Positions 56,527-64,000 of a stretch of 64,000 bases of DNA are shown here, one piece after another. Below the pieces are notes generated by a model. That model was not told where the DNA came from and searched no databases. It saw only the letters and a list, made by a program, of their open reading frames with translations. Source of the DNA: Candidatus Binatia bacterium. GTDB taxonomy: Bacteria; Desulfobacterota; Binatia; UBA12015. The translations under genes were made by a program, and so were the position numbers. The stretch lies in contig JAQWJE010000043.1 in the NCBI GenBank assembly GCA_029248525.1, positions 62,001-126,000 on the forward strand, read 5' to 3'. Position 1 is the first letter of the stretch. Each line of letters starts with the position of its first letter.

Positions 56527-56537
56527 GAAATCTTAGG
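56523..56537 (+). promoter_or_regulatory. TTAAG-AAATC-TTAGG direct repeat, candidate response-regulator box
   Basis: Two near-identical TTAxG half-sites sit 10 bases apart, immediately at the end of the sensor kinase gene and 54 bases before the DUF1592 start. The spacing is that of OmpR/PmrA-class operators. The core TAAGAAATCTTA is also a 5-2-5 palindrome, which could be an alternative reading. Confidence 0.4.
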
Positions 56538-56559
56538 CTTGGCGGGCCTTGTCAGATGG

Positions 56560-56571
56560 GCCTGAACAGGC
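56560..56571. promoter_or_regulatory. inverted repeat GCCTG-AA-CAGGC in the DUF1592 leader
   Basis: Perfect five-base arms lie 20 bases before the ATG at 56591. It could affect initiation of DUF1592 translation or bind a regulator; it is short enough to be chance. Confidence 0.3.
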
Positions 56572-56590
56572 AAATATTCCTGCTCTCTCT

Positions 56591-58666
56591 ATGGATTTTC
56601 TGCATCACCTGATTGAAGACCCCGCCTACCGTCACGTGGTCCTGAACCATATTCCGGTGACCGGCTTGCTGGTGGCGGCGATCGTCCTGTTCGCAGGGGT
56701 TGTTTTGCGCCAACGGAACCTCTGCCTGATGGGTCTGGCCCTGGTCGCCGGGACCGCCGGCGCCACGCTGATCGTGATGCCGGCCGGGGAAGAAGCCTAC
56801 CCCATGGTCTACGATACGCTCGGGGGCCCCGCGCGCGAACTACTCGATCGCCACGCAGACCTCGCCGGCAAATGGGCCTATCTCCTGATCGTCAACGCCG
56901 CGCTCGCAGCGATCGCGTTCGGACTGGCCGCCCTTCGGCCCCAAACCACCACGCTTGCCAGCGGCCTCGTTGCCCTCACGACCCTGGTCTCGCTGGGATC
57001 GGCGTTTGTCATCGCCGAAGCGGGCGGCCGCATTCGCCACCCCGAATTCGCCAACTTTGTCCGGGCGGACCCCGACGCAAAGGTAGTCGGGGGTCCGGTC
57101 GCGATGCGACGATTGACCGCCGAACAATTGGCCCGATCGGTCCACGAGGTCTTCGGCGAGGATATCGAAGTCATGGGCCGCTTCGACCCCGAGGTCCGCC
57201 ACGCCGGCCTGTTGGCCGTGGGCAGCGGGCGGCTGACCGTCAGCCCCGCCGGCTTCGAGCAGAACGAAGCATTGGCGACCAGTATCGCCGAGCAGATCCT
57301 GACCGAAGAAAAACGAGAACGAATTATGCCGTGTGTTCCCGCAAGCGAGACCGCGGCGGATGCGACCTGCACGGAAGCCATGATCCGGCAGGTCGGGGAA
57401 CAACTCTTCCGGCGACCTCTCTCCGAGGAAGAAGTTCAGGTCCGCGTCGATGCCGCCACCCAAACCGCCACCGAGATGGCGGACTTCAACGCCGGACTGG
57501 AGCTGGCGCTGGCCAGCCTTCTGGTCGCCCCCGATTTTCTGTTTCGGATCGAGCGCACGGAAGTCGATCCGAGCGATCCCGCGCAAGAGCGCCTCACCGA
57601 CGACACCTGGGCGACCCGTGCCAGTTTCCTGCTCTGGGATGCACCGCCAGATGCGCAGCTCCGGAAAGCAGCCGCAAGCGGGGCTCTCGCAGACCCGGCC
57701 GAACGAGCACGACAGGTCGACCGCATGCTGGCCTCCGAGCGCAGTCAGGACGGCGTGCGAGCATTTTTCGCCGACCTTCTCCGTTTCGAGGATTTACTGA
57801 GCACCCCGAAGGACCCTGTTCGCTATACATTTTGGAACCAGCAGATTGCCGACGATGCGCGCGAGCAAACGCTCCGCATTATCGCAGACCACCTGCTGAC
57901 TCGAGATCTGCCCTACCCCGGCCTTTTCACCACGCGACGCTCCTATCTCACACGCAGCCTGGGCCCGATCTATGCGGTTCCCGTGCGTAGCGCTCGGGGC
58001 TGGGAAGACACCGAATTCCCGCCCGGCCATATCCGCACCGGCCTGCTCTCCAACGCTTCTTTCCATATCCTGCACTCGCACCCGGGGCGCAGTTCCCCGA
58101 CACTGCGCGGTCAGTTCATCCGCGAAGCCCTGCTCTGCCAAACCGTGCCGCCGGCACCTGCCGATGTCGAATTCGCGCTCTTCAATGATGATCAGAACGA
58201 AGAGTTGCGCACTGCACGAGAACGACTCGCCATTCATGCCGCGAACGGAAGCTGCCGGAGCTGCCATCAAATGACCGATCCGATCGGCCTTGGCCTCGAA
58301 TCCTTTGATGGGATCGGGCGTTATCGCACCCGCGAAAACGACGCCGTTATCGATGCCTCGGGCGACCTCGACGGGGTCAGTTTCGAAGACCATATCGGTC
58401 TCGCCACAGCTTTCGCCCAACATCCCAAGCTCGGCCCTTGTCTGGTCGAAAATCTCTATCGCTACGCGGTCGGCCGCGAGCAAGTGGAGACCGAGGAGGC
58501 GCTGCTTGTGCGTCTGTCTCGGGACTTCACCGAGGAGGGCTACCGAATCCGCCCTCTGCTGCGCGCCATCGTCCTGAGCGACGGCTTTATAACCGCTCCA
58601 TCCGCAAACCCGCTTGCCAATATCCAGCAAGCGACATCGGGCCCCTTGCCCGGAGGTGATGCATGA
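56591..58666 (+). CDS. DUF1592-type cytochrome protein with N-terminal polytopic membrane domain
   Basis: A 691-residue protein. An N-terminal four-helix membrane region (about residues 1-155) contains RHVVLNHIPVTGLLVA and HADLAGKWAYLL, His-rich as in DUF2231 membrane heme proteins. A DUF1587-like segment (AMRRLTAEQLARSVHEV), DUF1595 (FRRPLSEEEV), DUF1592 (LASLLVAPDFLFRIE) and DUF1588 follow, with C555-R-S-C558-H559 as c-type heme site, then DUF1585 (YRYAVGREQVETEE). Most planctomycete-type relatives instead have a soluble N-terminal cytochrome. I start at ATG 56591; a TTG at 56549 is possible. The DUF1552 gene overlaps its end by 4 bases. Reaction is unknown, probably electron transfer in the envelope. 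Confidence 0.85.
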   Translation: MDFLHHLIEDPAYRHVVLNHIPVTGLLVAAIVLFAGVVLRQRNLCLMGLALVAGTAGATLIVMPAGEEAYPMVYDTLGGPARELLDRHADLAGKWAYLLIVNAALAAIAFGLAALRPQTTTLASGLVALTTLVSLGSAFVIAEAGGRIRHPEFANFVRADPDAKVVGGPVAMRRLTAEQLARSVHEVFGEDIEVMGRFDPEVRHAGLLAVGSGRLTVSPAGFEQNEALATSIAEQILTEEKRERIMPCVPASETAADATCTEAMIRQVGEQLFRRPLSEEEVQVRVDAATQTATEMADFNAGLELALASLLVAPDFLFRIERTEVDPSDPAQERLTDDTWATRASFLLWDAPPDAQLRKAAASGALADPAERARQVDRMLASERSQDGVRAFFADLLRFEDLLSTPKDPVRYTFWNQQIADDAREQTLRIIADHLLTRDLPYPGLFTTRRSYLTRSLGPIYAVPVRSARGWEDTEFPPGHIRTGLLSNASFHILHSHPGRSSPTLRGQFIREALLCQTVPPAPADVEFALFNDDQNEELRTARERLAIHAANGSCRSCHQMTDPIGLGLESFDGIGRYRTRENDAVIDASGDLDGVSFEDHIGLATAFAQHPKLGPCLVENLYRYAVGREQVETEEALLVRLSRDFTEEGYRIRPLLRAIVLSDGFITAPSANPLANIQQATSGPLPGGDA

Positions 58667-60000
58667 AAAATGAATTCACACGAAGGCGATTCCTGCGCGG
58701 AACCATGGGAGCGTCGGCATTCGCTCTCGGACTGCCACTCCTCGATATTTTCCTGAACGACAACGGCAGCGCGCTGGCTTCCGGCGCCCCGATGCCGAAA
58801 CGTTTTGGCACCTGGTTCTGGGGATGCGGGATGAACCCCGAGCGCTGGGACCCCAGGCAGATTGGTTCGGGCTATGAGCTTTCTCCCGAACTCCAACCGG
58901 TGGCCGGCATCCGCGACGAGTTGAGCATCATCAGCGGCTCGAGTGTGCTGCTGGCGGGCGAAACGAATCAGGTCCACTACACCGGGATCATGGGCAGCCT
59001 GACCGGCGAGGCCCCGACCAAGCACGGGGAGTCGGACCTGCCTACGGTGGACGTTCTGATCGCCGACGAAATAGGCCAATCGACGCGCTTCCGTTCGCTG
59101 GAACTGGCCGCTACCGGTGTTGCCAAGCATAGCTACAGCCAGCGGAACCCAAGTGTACAGAACCCCAGTGAAATTTCCCCCCTCTCGCTCTACCAACGCG
59201 TCTTCGGTTCGGGGTTCCTCGACCCCAACGCCGCGGATTTCGCGCCGGACCCGCGAGTGATGTTGCGCAAAAGCGCTCTCTCCGCCGTTCTCGCAGATCG
59301 CCAGCAGCTCGACGCGGCGCTGGGGGCCACCGATCGCGCACGACTGGACGAGTACTTCACTGCCTTGCGGCAGCTGGAAAAACAATTGGAGCTGCAACTG
59401 CAAAAACCGCCCCCTCTGGCCGCCTGCGCCCCAGTCGACAGCCCCGAGAATGCGCCCGCGGGGCTCAACGTCGATAACGTGGTCGAGAACCACAAACTGA
59501 TGGCCGAAATTCTGGCGATGGCATTGGCCTGCGACCAGACGCGAGTGTTCAATATGGTGTTCTCCGATCGCGCCTCAAGCCTGCATGCGCCGGGAAGTTC
59601 CGACACGCACCATACGCTCACCCACGAGGAACCACGGGACGCCGAACTCGGCTACCAGCGCAATGCCACCGACTTCATCCTGAAAACGATGGGTGCCTGG
59701 GCCACCTTTGTCGAGACGCTGCGAGCCGTACCCGAGGGCGATGGCACCCTTCTTGACCACTGCCTCGTGATGGCGCACTCCGAGACCTCCGACGCGAATA
59801 CGCATAGCGTAACCGGCCTGCCCTTCATGATCGCGGGGCGCGCCGGCGGCAAAGTCAAACCCGGCACGCATGTCCGCACCATCGGCGACTCGTCGTCCCG
59901 CGTCGCGCTCACGATGCAGCAGGCCATGGGTTTGCGGACGAGTCGCTTCGGCGTCCGCCAGAACGAAACCGCCAAACCCATTACGGAGATCCTGGTCTGA
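58663..60000 (+). CDS. DUF1552 domain protein, Tat-exported
   Basis: A 445-residue protein with a twin-arginine signal MKNEFTRRRFLRGTMGASAF, implying export in folded, probably cofactor-loaded form. The DUF1552 domain follows: FGTWFWGCGMNPERWDP, LSIISGSSVLL, HTLTHEEPRD and MAHSETSDANTHS. DUF1552 and DUF1592 genes are nearly always paired in Planctomycetes and Myxococcota, where their function is unknown; a partner oxidoreductase or hydrolase of the sulfatase/DUF1501 class is suggested by the fold. ATGA overlap upstream and 1-base overlap (TGATG) with the lipoprotein downstream show coupled translation. Confidence 0.9.
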   Translation: MKNEFTRRRFLRGTMGASAFALGLPLLDIFLNDNGSALASGAPMPKRFGTWFWGCGMNPERWDPRQIGSGYELSPELQPVAGIRDELSIISGSSVLLAGETNQVHYTGIMGSLTGEAPTKHGESDLPTVDVLIADEIGQSTRFRSLELAATGVAKHSYSQRNPSVQNPSEISPLSLYQRVFGSGFLDPNAADFAPDPRVMLRKSALSAVLADRQQLDAALGATDRARLDEYFTALRQLEKQLELQLQKPPPLAACAPVDSPENAPAGLNVDNVVENHKLMAEILAMALACDQTRVFNMVFSDRASSLHAPGSSDTHHTLTHEEPRDAELGYQRNATDFILKTMGAWATFVETLRAVPEGDGTLLDHCLVMAHSETSDANTHSVTGLPFMIAGRAGGKVKPGTHVRTIGDSSSRVALTMQQAMGLRTSRFGVRQNETAKPITEILV

Positions 60001-61193
60001 TGAAAAAAATAGCCCCGATCGCTCTCGGCCTCGCCGGCCTGCTTCTAATGTCCTGCGAAACCTCCACCACAAACGACAAAGGCGACGGCGACGCAGTATC
60101 CGCAACGACATCCGCCAAGGCTCCGGCGAATGAAACCCTCGGCTTTGTCATCTCGGCCTGGCGCGACGAGATTCCGCGCAACGTCGAGGGCGGGTGTCCG
60201 GAAGGGCTGAACATCACAGAAGCCGATCACTACAAGGTCGACATTCGAGACTACTATAAACGCGCCAAGGAGATCGGTATGGACGAGGCGTCGGCCGAGC
60301 TTTACGGCGGGGACGCCTGCAAGGATCGAACCTCACAACCTGACCCGGGCTATCGCAGCTTCGGCGGACCCACCACGATCGATGGTCTGGACCTCGACGG
60401 AAAAAACTCGAGCAAGGACAGCGGCGAGGGATGCGCGCACAACGACTTCGTCGGCCCGAACGGGGAGACCGGGATCGACAACCAGCATTGGCGACTGATG
60501 GGATGCACGTTGGGCTACCAACCCGACGGACAGATGGATCGCATGTGGGCCAGCGGGAATTTCATCAAGGAAGGCATCCCGATGCTGATCGAAATCACCG
60601 GCGTGGATGATCGTCGTAATGACCCCGAAGTCGAGGTCCGTCTGATGTCCAGCGGAGACTCCGTCTCGGTGGACTCCAACGGACAGGTGGTCCCGCAGCT
60701 CAGCATGCAGGAGCACCCCAACGACCGCTACCACAACACGCCCACCCGCGGACGGATCGAGAACGGCATTCTCTACACGGAACCGACCGACCTGTGGCTG
60801 CGCGTCAAGCAGCAGGTCATCGACGTGGATTTCCATTACCGGGACGCGCAGATCCGCGCCGAGGTTCTGCCATCGGGCGAGATCCGTGGCATTCTGGGTT
60901 TCTACTGGGACGGGGCAAACTTCTTTGATGCGATGAACAACCATAATATCGGCGGCCGCCATAGCGGTCGCATCGGAGCCCATACCCGCGGCTACGCTTG
61001 TGCGGGCATGCATTATGAACTCGATCGGGTCATGGATGGACATCCGGACCCCGAGACCGGAAAATGCACGAGCATGTCGACGATGATCCATTTTGCTGCC
61101 GTGCCCGCCTTCGTCATCCCGGCGGAGGAGGAGCAGGAGACGACAGCCCCGGCCCAACAGACCCGGCGCGCTGCCGATCAGGAGCAAAGCTGA
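60000..61193 (+). CDS. lipoprotein of unrecognised family, paralogue 1
   Basis: A 397-residue lipoprotein (signal MKKIAPIALGLAGLLLMSC, acylated C19). I recognise no known domain. The body has conserved cysteines shared with the next gene (GGCPEGLN, GDACK, GCAHNDF, GCTLGY, YACAGM, GKCTS) and motifs DGLDLDG, TGIDNQHW, ITGVDDRRND and HPDPETGKC. The repeated Asp-Gly and NDP-type loops suggest calcium or other metal binding, and the sequence is mostly beta. Its start overlaps the DUF1552 stop by one base and its stop overlaps the next start by one. Being in the same operon as DUF1592/DUF1552, it is probably a partner or substrate-binding subunit of that system. Confidence 0.85.
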   Translation: MKKIAPIALGLAGLLLMSCETSTTNDKGDGDAVSATTSAKAPANETLGFVISAWRDEIPRNVEGGCPEGLNITEADHYKVDIRDYYKRAKEIGMDEASAELYGGDACKDRTSQPDPGYRSFGGPTTIDGLDLDGKNSSKDSGEGCAHNDFVGPNGETGIDNQHWRLMGCTLGYQPDGQMDRMWASGNFIKEGIPMLIEITGVDDRRNDPEVEVRLMSSGDSVSVDSNGQVVPQLSMQEHPNDRYHNTPTRGRIENGILYTEPTDLWLRVKQQVIDVDFHYRDAQIRAEVLPSGEIRGILGFYWDGANFFDAMNNHNIGGRHSGRIGAHTRGYACAGMHYELDRVMDGHPDPETGKCTSMSTMIHFAAVPAFVIPAEEEQETTAPAQQTRRAADQEQS

Positions 61194-62323
61194 TGAACCG
61201 CTCCGGATTGTTGCTCGCAGCCATCTTCGCGGCAACCCTTCTCCCGGCGTGCGAACAAGGCGGCGGGGCTTCGGCCCCACAAGCAGAGCCCCCCATGGCG
61301 GCCGCACCCTCCGAAACTCTCGGATTTGTGATCTCGGGCTGGCGCGAAGCAATCCCCGACGACGTCACCGGCGGTTGTCCCGACGGCTTGAATATCACCG
61401 AGTTCGAGCACCTGGGCATCGACGAAAAAGCTTTTCGTGCGCGGGCCAAAGAGCTCGGTGGTTACGCAAAGGCCGAAGCGGAAATGCTTCCGGCCGATGC
61501 CTGCAAGGCACGCAAAGCGGTTCCGGATCCCGGCTTCCGCACGTTTGAGGGCCCGGCGATCGTCGCCGGACTGGACCTTGATGGCGAGAACACCAATACG
61601 AACGCCGGCACAGCCGCTTGCCCGCATGCTGATTTCACTGGCCCCGACGGGGCTACCGGCATCGACAACCAATACTGGCGGGCCTACGGCTGCGTCGCAG
61701 CCCACCAACCCGGCGGGCTGGCCGACCGCATGTATGCCAGCGGAAACTTCATCCGCGAGGGCATCCCGATGCTGGTGGAAATCACCGGCGTCGATGATCG
61801 TCGCAACGATGATGAGATCGAGATTCGCATCCTCTCCAGCGCAGATACCGTCTCGCTCGATGCCAACAACAAGGTGATCCCGCAGCTAAGCATGCGGGCG
61901 CATGAAGAAGCCCGATATCGCAACACGCCCACACGGGCCCGTATCGTGGACGGCATCATCACCAGTGAGCCGACCGACCTCTACCTGCGATTCAAACAGC
62001 AGGTCATCGACAATGAATTTTACTACAAGGACGCCCGGATTCGAGCCGAACTCCTCGACGACGGCAGCCTGCGCGGCGTCATCGGCTTCTATTGGGACAC
62101 CGACAACCTGCATGATGTGATGAACAACCACATGATCGGGGAGAACTTTCATAGCGGCCGCATTGCTGCCTCCACCCGAGGCTATATGTGCGCGGGCATG
62201 GACTATGCACTCGACCGGATGGCCGACGGCCACCCGGATCCGGAAACCGGGAAATGCACCAGCCTCTCGGGAGCCAACCTCTTCGAGGCCATTCCCGCAT
62301 TTGTCATCATGCCGGAAGCCTGA
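61193..62323 (+). CDS. lipoprotein of unrecognised family, paralogue 2
   Basis: A 376-residue lipoprotein (signal MNRSGLLLAAIFAATLLPAC, acylated C20) clearly homologous along its whole length to the preceding gene: ETLGFVISGWRE, GLDLDGENTN, TGIDNQYWR, LVEITGVDDRRND, KQQVIDNEFYYKDA and HPDPETGKCTS all align. Six cysteines are shared. Divergence is spread through the protein, so the duplication is old and both copies are under constraint. Start 61193 overlaps the stop of paralogue 1 (TGATG); the longer frame to 61064 overlaps it. The two may form a heterodimer or bind different ligands. Confidence 0.85.
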   Translation: MNRSGLLLAAIFAATLLPACEQGGGASAPQAEPPMAAAPSETLGFVISGWREAIPDDVTGGCPDGLNITEFEHLGIDEKAFRARAKELGGYAKAEAEMLPADACKARKAVPDPGFRTFEGPAIVAGLDLDGENTNTNAGTAACPHADFTGPDGATGIDNQYWRAYGCVAAHQPGGLADRMYASGNFIREGIPMLVEITGVDDRRNDDEIEIRILSSADTVSLDANNKVIPQLSMRAHEEARYRNTPTRARIVDGIITSEPTDLYLRFKQQVIDNEFYYKDARIRAELLDDGSLRGVIGFYWDTDNLHDVMNNHMIGENFHSGRIAASTRGYMCAGMDYALDRMADGHPDPETGKCTSLSGANLFEAIPAFVIMPEA

Positions 62324-62377
62324 ATTGCCCCCTACCACCTGCTTGTCCGCGCCCAAGGGGATGCGCTAAGGATCGGC

Positions 62378-63457
62378 GTGCACGAAGACGAATTACGAGA
62401 AGCATTCGAAGGCTGGCTGGCTCGCCGCAAACCGGAATTTGGCGAATTGAAGCTCGGGGCGTTCGAGATGCCCCAGTCCGGGTTTTCGGCCAAGACCGTT
62501 TTTGTTCCAGCGCACTACCTCGAACACGGACAGTCGCGCGAGACCAAAGTGGTCCTGCGCATGGAGAGTCCCGAGCCCGCGATTTATCCAAAGCAGGCCC
62601 CCGACCTCGATGTCGAGATCGATGTCCAATACCGCGCCATGGAAGCGCTGCACCGCACCGGCGCGGTCCCCCTGGCGCCATTGATCGGCTACGAAGCTGA
62701 TCCGCAAATTCTGGGTACGCCTTTCTTCGCGATGGAGTTCATCGGCGGGCATGTAATGATCGAAAACCCGCCCTATACCGAGGCTGGATTTTTCGCCGAG
62801 GCCTCGCCTGCCCGCCGCCGCGAGATCATTACCGAAGGACTCTCGCTGGTTGCGCAATTCCATACTATCGACTGGCAAAAGGCCGGCTTCGAATGGTTGC
62901 TCGGCCCCGGCGAGGAAGGCTCTTTGCTGCGCCAACTTCAAATCTGGGAAGATTACGCCAACCGCGAACTGCAAGGCCGAGTGCACCCGACTCTCGCACT
63001 CGCCTTCCGCTGGCTCGCACATCATGCACCGGCGGACCTCACGGCCGGACTCAGCTGGGGCGATTCGCGTCCGGGGAATATCATCTTTGGTGACGACCGA
63101 CCCCTGTGCATCACGGACTTCGAGAATATTGCCGTTGCGCCAGTCGGTATCGATCTAGGTTGGTGGCTGATGTTTGATCGAAGCCAACACGAAGCGGTCG
63201 GCATCGAGCGACTCGAGGGCGAACCTTCACGCGAGGAGCAGCGCGAGATCTACGCCCGAGCCGCAGGAATCGCTACCCCCGACACCCAATGGTTCGAAAT
63301 CTTCGCAGGCGCGCGCTACGCCGCTATCGTGGTCCGTGTAATGAACCGGCTTGTCGAACGGGGCGATATGCCTGCCGACCATAATATCTGGATCGAGAAT
63401 CCAGCTGCCGATACGCTGCAGCAGCTTCTGGATGTCTTCGAGATCACTGATGCCTGA
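62378..63457 (+). CDS. phosphotransferase family protein (APH fold)
   Basis: A 359-residue kinase-like protein of the aminoglycoside phosphotransferase fold, of the type related to ACAD10/ACAD11 N-terminal domains. The catalytic loop is SWGDSRPGNIIFGD, where the usual HGD histidine is Trp-Gly-Asp, and DFENIAVAPVGIDLGWW supplies the DFG-like metal site. A GTG start at 62378 has AAGGA 6 bases upstream. ACAD10/11-type kinases phosphorylate 4-hydroxyacyl-CoAs, so a role in hydroxy-lipid breakdown would suit the window. The gene is 54 bases downstream of the lipoprotein operon and overlaps the next gene by 8 bases. It may be co-transcribed with either. Confidence 0.85.
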   Translation: MHEDELREAFEGWLARRKPEFGELKLGAFEMPQSGFSAKTVFVPAHYLEHGQSRETKVVLRMESPEPAIYPKQAPDLDVEIDVQYRAMEALHRTGAVPLAPLIGYEADPQILGTPFFAMEFIGGHVMIENPPYTEAGFFAEASPARRREIITEGLSLVAQFHTIDWQKAGFEWLLGPGEEGSLLRQLQIWEDYANRELQGRVHPTLALAFRWLAHHAPADLTAGLSWGDSRPGNIIFGDDRPLCITDFENIAVAPVGIDLGWWLMFDRSQHEAVGIERLEGEPSREEQREIYARAAGIATPDTQWFEIFAGARYAAIVVRVMNRLVERGDMPADHNIWIENPAADTLQQLLDVFEITDA

Positions 63458-64000
63458 GAGCAAGCCTCCCGAAGCATCCGGGGGCCACGAACTCGACTCG
63501 TTTCGCACCGGTTTACGAATCGCACACCCGCCCGACCCCGAGCAACTATCTCGGGAACGCGCGCAGTTGGCCGCGGTCGCGACGCAAGGCCTGCCCACCC
63601 GACTGCGCACCTATGCGTCACTGATCGGCCCCGGCTATCTGCAAAGCGCGATGACGCTAGGCGGGGGCACAGCGACCGCAGCCCTCTTCTCGGGCGCTGT
63701 TTTCGGATACTCGCTTCTCTGGGCCGCCCCCGTCGGCATGCTTCTGGGCGTGATCATGCTTGCAGCCGTCGCCCACCAGACGCTCTCCACCGGGATGCGA
63801 CCGCTCGAGGCCATGCGCGTCTATGCGGGCAAACCCTTTGCTATTTTCTGGGCACTCGGTGCCCTGCTCTCCTCGGTCATCTGGCATTTCTCGCACTACG
63901 CGCTCGCCTCCGCGGTGGTCGTCGACATGACCGAAGCTGTGGGTTTCCCCGGTCTCCCGCCCATCGCCGCGGGAACGATCATCCTGGTCTGGGCGATCGC
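63450..64000 (+). CDS. Nramp-like divalent-metal transporter, N-terminal part (3' end outside window)
   Basis: 183 residues are visible, starting MPESKPPEASGG at 63450, with 8 bases of overlap on the preceding kinase gene. After about 55 hydrophilic residues come the Nramp-type segments IGPGYLQSAMTLGGGTATAA, FGYSLLWAAPVGMLLGVIML and STGMRPLEAM. The helix-1 metal-binding DPGN of canonical Mn/Fe carriers is not present; the aligned place reads LGGGT. This suggests a non-canonical Nramp-related protein with another substrate or mechanism. The C-terminal helices, including the second-half metal motif, lie outside the window. Confidence 0.75.
   Translation, partial: MPESKPPEASGGHELDSFRTGLRIAHPPDPEQLSRERAQLAAVATQGLPTRLRTYASLIGPGYLQSAMTLGGGTATAALFSGAVFGYSLLWAAPVGMLLGVIMLAAVAHQTLSTGMRPLEAMRVYAGKPFAIFWALGALLSSVIWHFSHYALASAVVVDMTEAVGFPGLPPIAAGTIILVWAI

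Overview
The window is GC-rich and gene-dense: about 51 protein-coding genes (two cut by the window edges), no intergenic stretch over 300 bases, and no tRNA, rRNA, CRISPR array, transposase or integrase that I could recognise. A TonB-dependent receptor, several lipoboxes, a Tat signal and a c-type heme motif point to a Gram-negative didermic bacterium. F420:NADP oxidoreductase, TIGR03084, DUF3556, acyl-CoA dehydrogenase pairs and DUF1592/DUF1552 proteins together suggest an uncultured aerobic, lipid- or terpenoid-degrading lineage of the Myxococcota/Desulfobacterota/Binatota type. That placement is inference from gene content only.

Layout. 1-8.9 kb: end of an NAD(P)H:flavin oxidoreductase, a VOC protein, a phytanoyl-CoA dioxygenase-family oxygenase, an MFS carrier, a TonB receptor, a saccharopine-dehydrogenase-like reductase and an F420:NADP oxidoreductase. 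8.9-21.1 kb: two divergent, tightly coupled operons. The minus arm is enoyl-CoA hydratase, nitronate-monooxygenase-like enzyme, TIGR03084 protein and two acyl-CoA dehydrogenases. The plus arm is a biotin-dependent acyl-CoA carboxylase (beta, alpha), an AtuA-family protein, a TetR regulator and an SDR. The gene set closely parallels the acyclic-terpene (atu) pathway, and an inverted repeat in the shared promoter region is a candidate operator. 21-29.7 kb: DUF3604 protein, phytoene-dehydrogenase-like oxidoreductase, DUF3556 membrane protein, MaoC hydratase, MenB and a MATE exporter. 29.7-38.3 kb: two lipoprotein hydrolases, a frameshifted sulfatase, class II aldolase, alpha/beta hydrolase, a DUF1214-like protein and an SDR. 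38.4-42.6 kb: P450, acyl-CoA dehydrogenase, an SPFH protein and a Coq4-like protein. 42.6-50.1 kb: two N-acyl-D-amino-acid-deacylase-like amidohydrolases around a secreted endonuclease/exonuclease/phosphatase-fold lipoprotein, then a lipase-like lipoprotein with a DUF4105 protein. 50.1-54.5 kb: two MFS-type carriers, an aldo/keto reductase and a VOC protein.

54.5-62.3 kb is the most unusual region: an OmpR-type response regulator and sensor kinase, then a DUF1592-type cytochrome protein fused to an N-terminal multi-pass membrane domain, a Tat-exported DUF1552 protein, and two tandem paralogous lipoproteins of unrecognised family. Start and stop codons mostly touch or overlap, so this looks like one co-regulated envelope system. 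An aminoglycoside-phosphotransferase-fold kinase and an Nramp-like transporter with an altered metal motif follow to the window end.

Most genes serve CoA-thioester catabolism, lipid or terpenoid oxidation, and envelope or transport functions.
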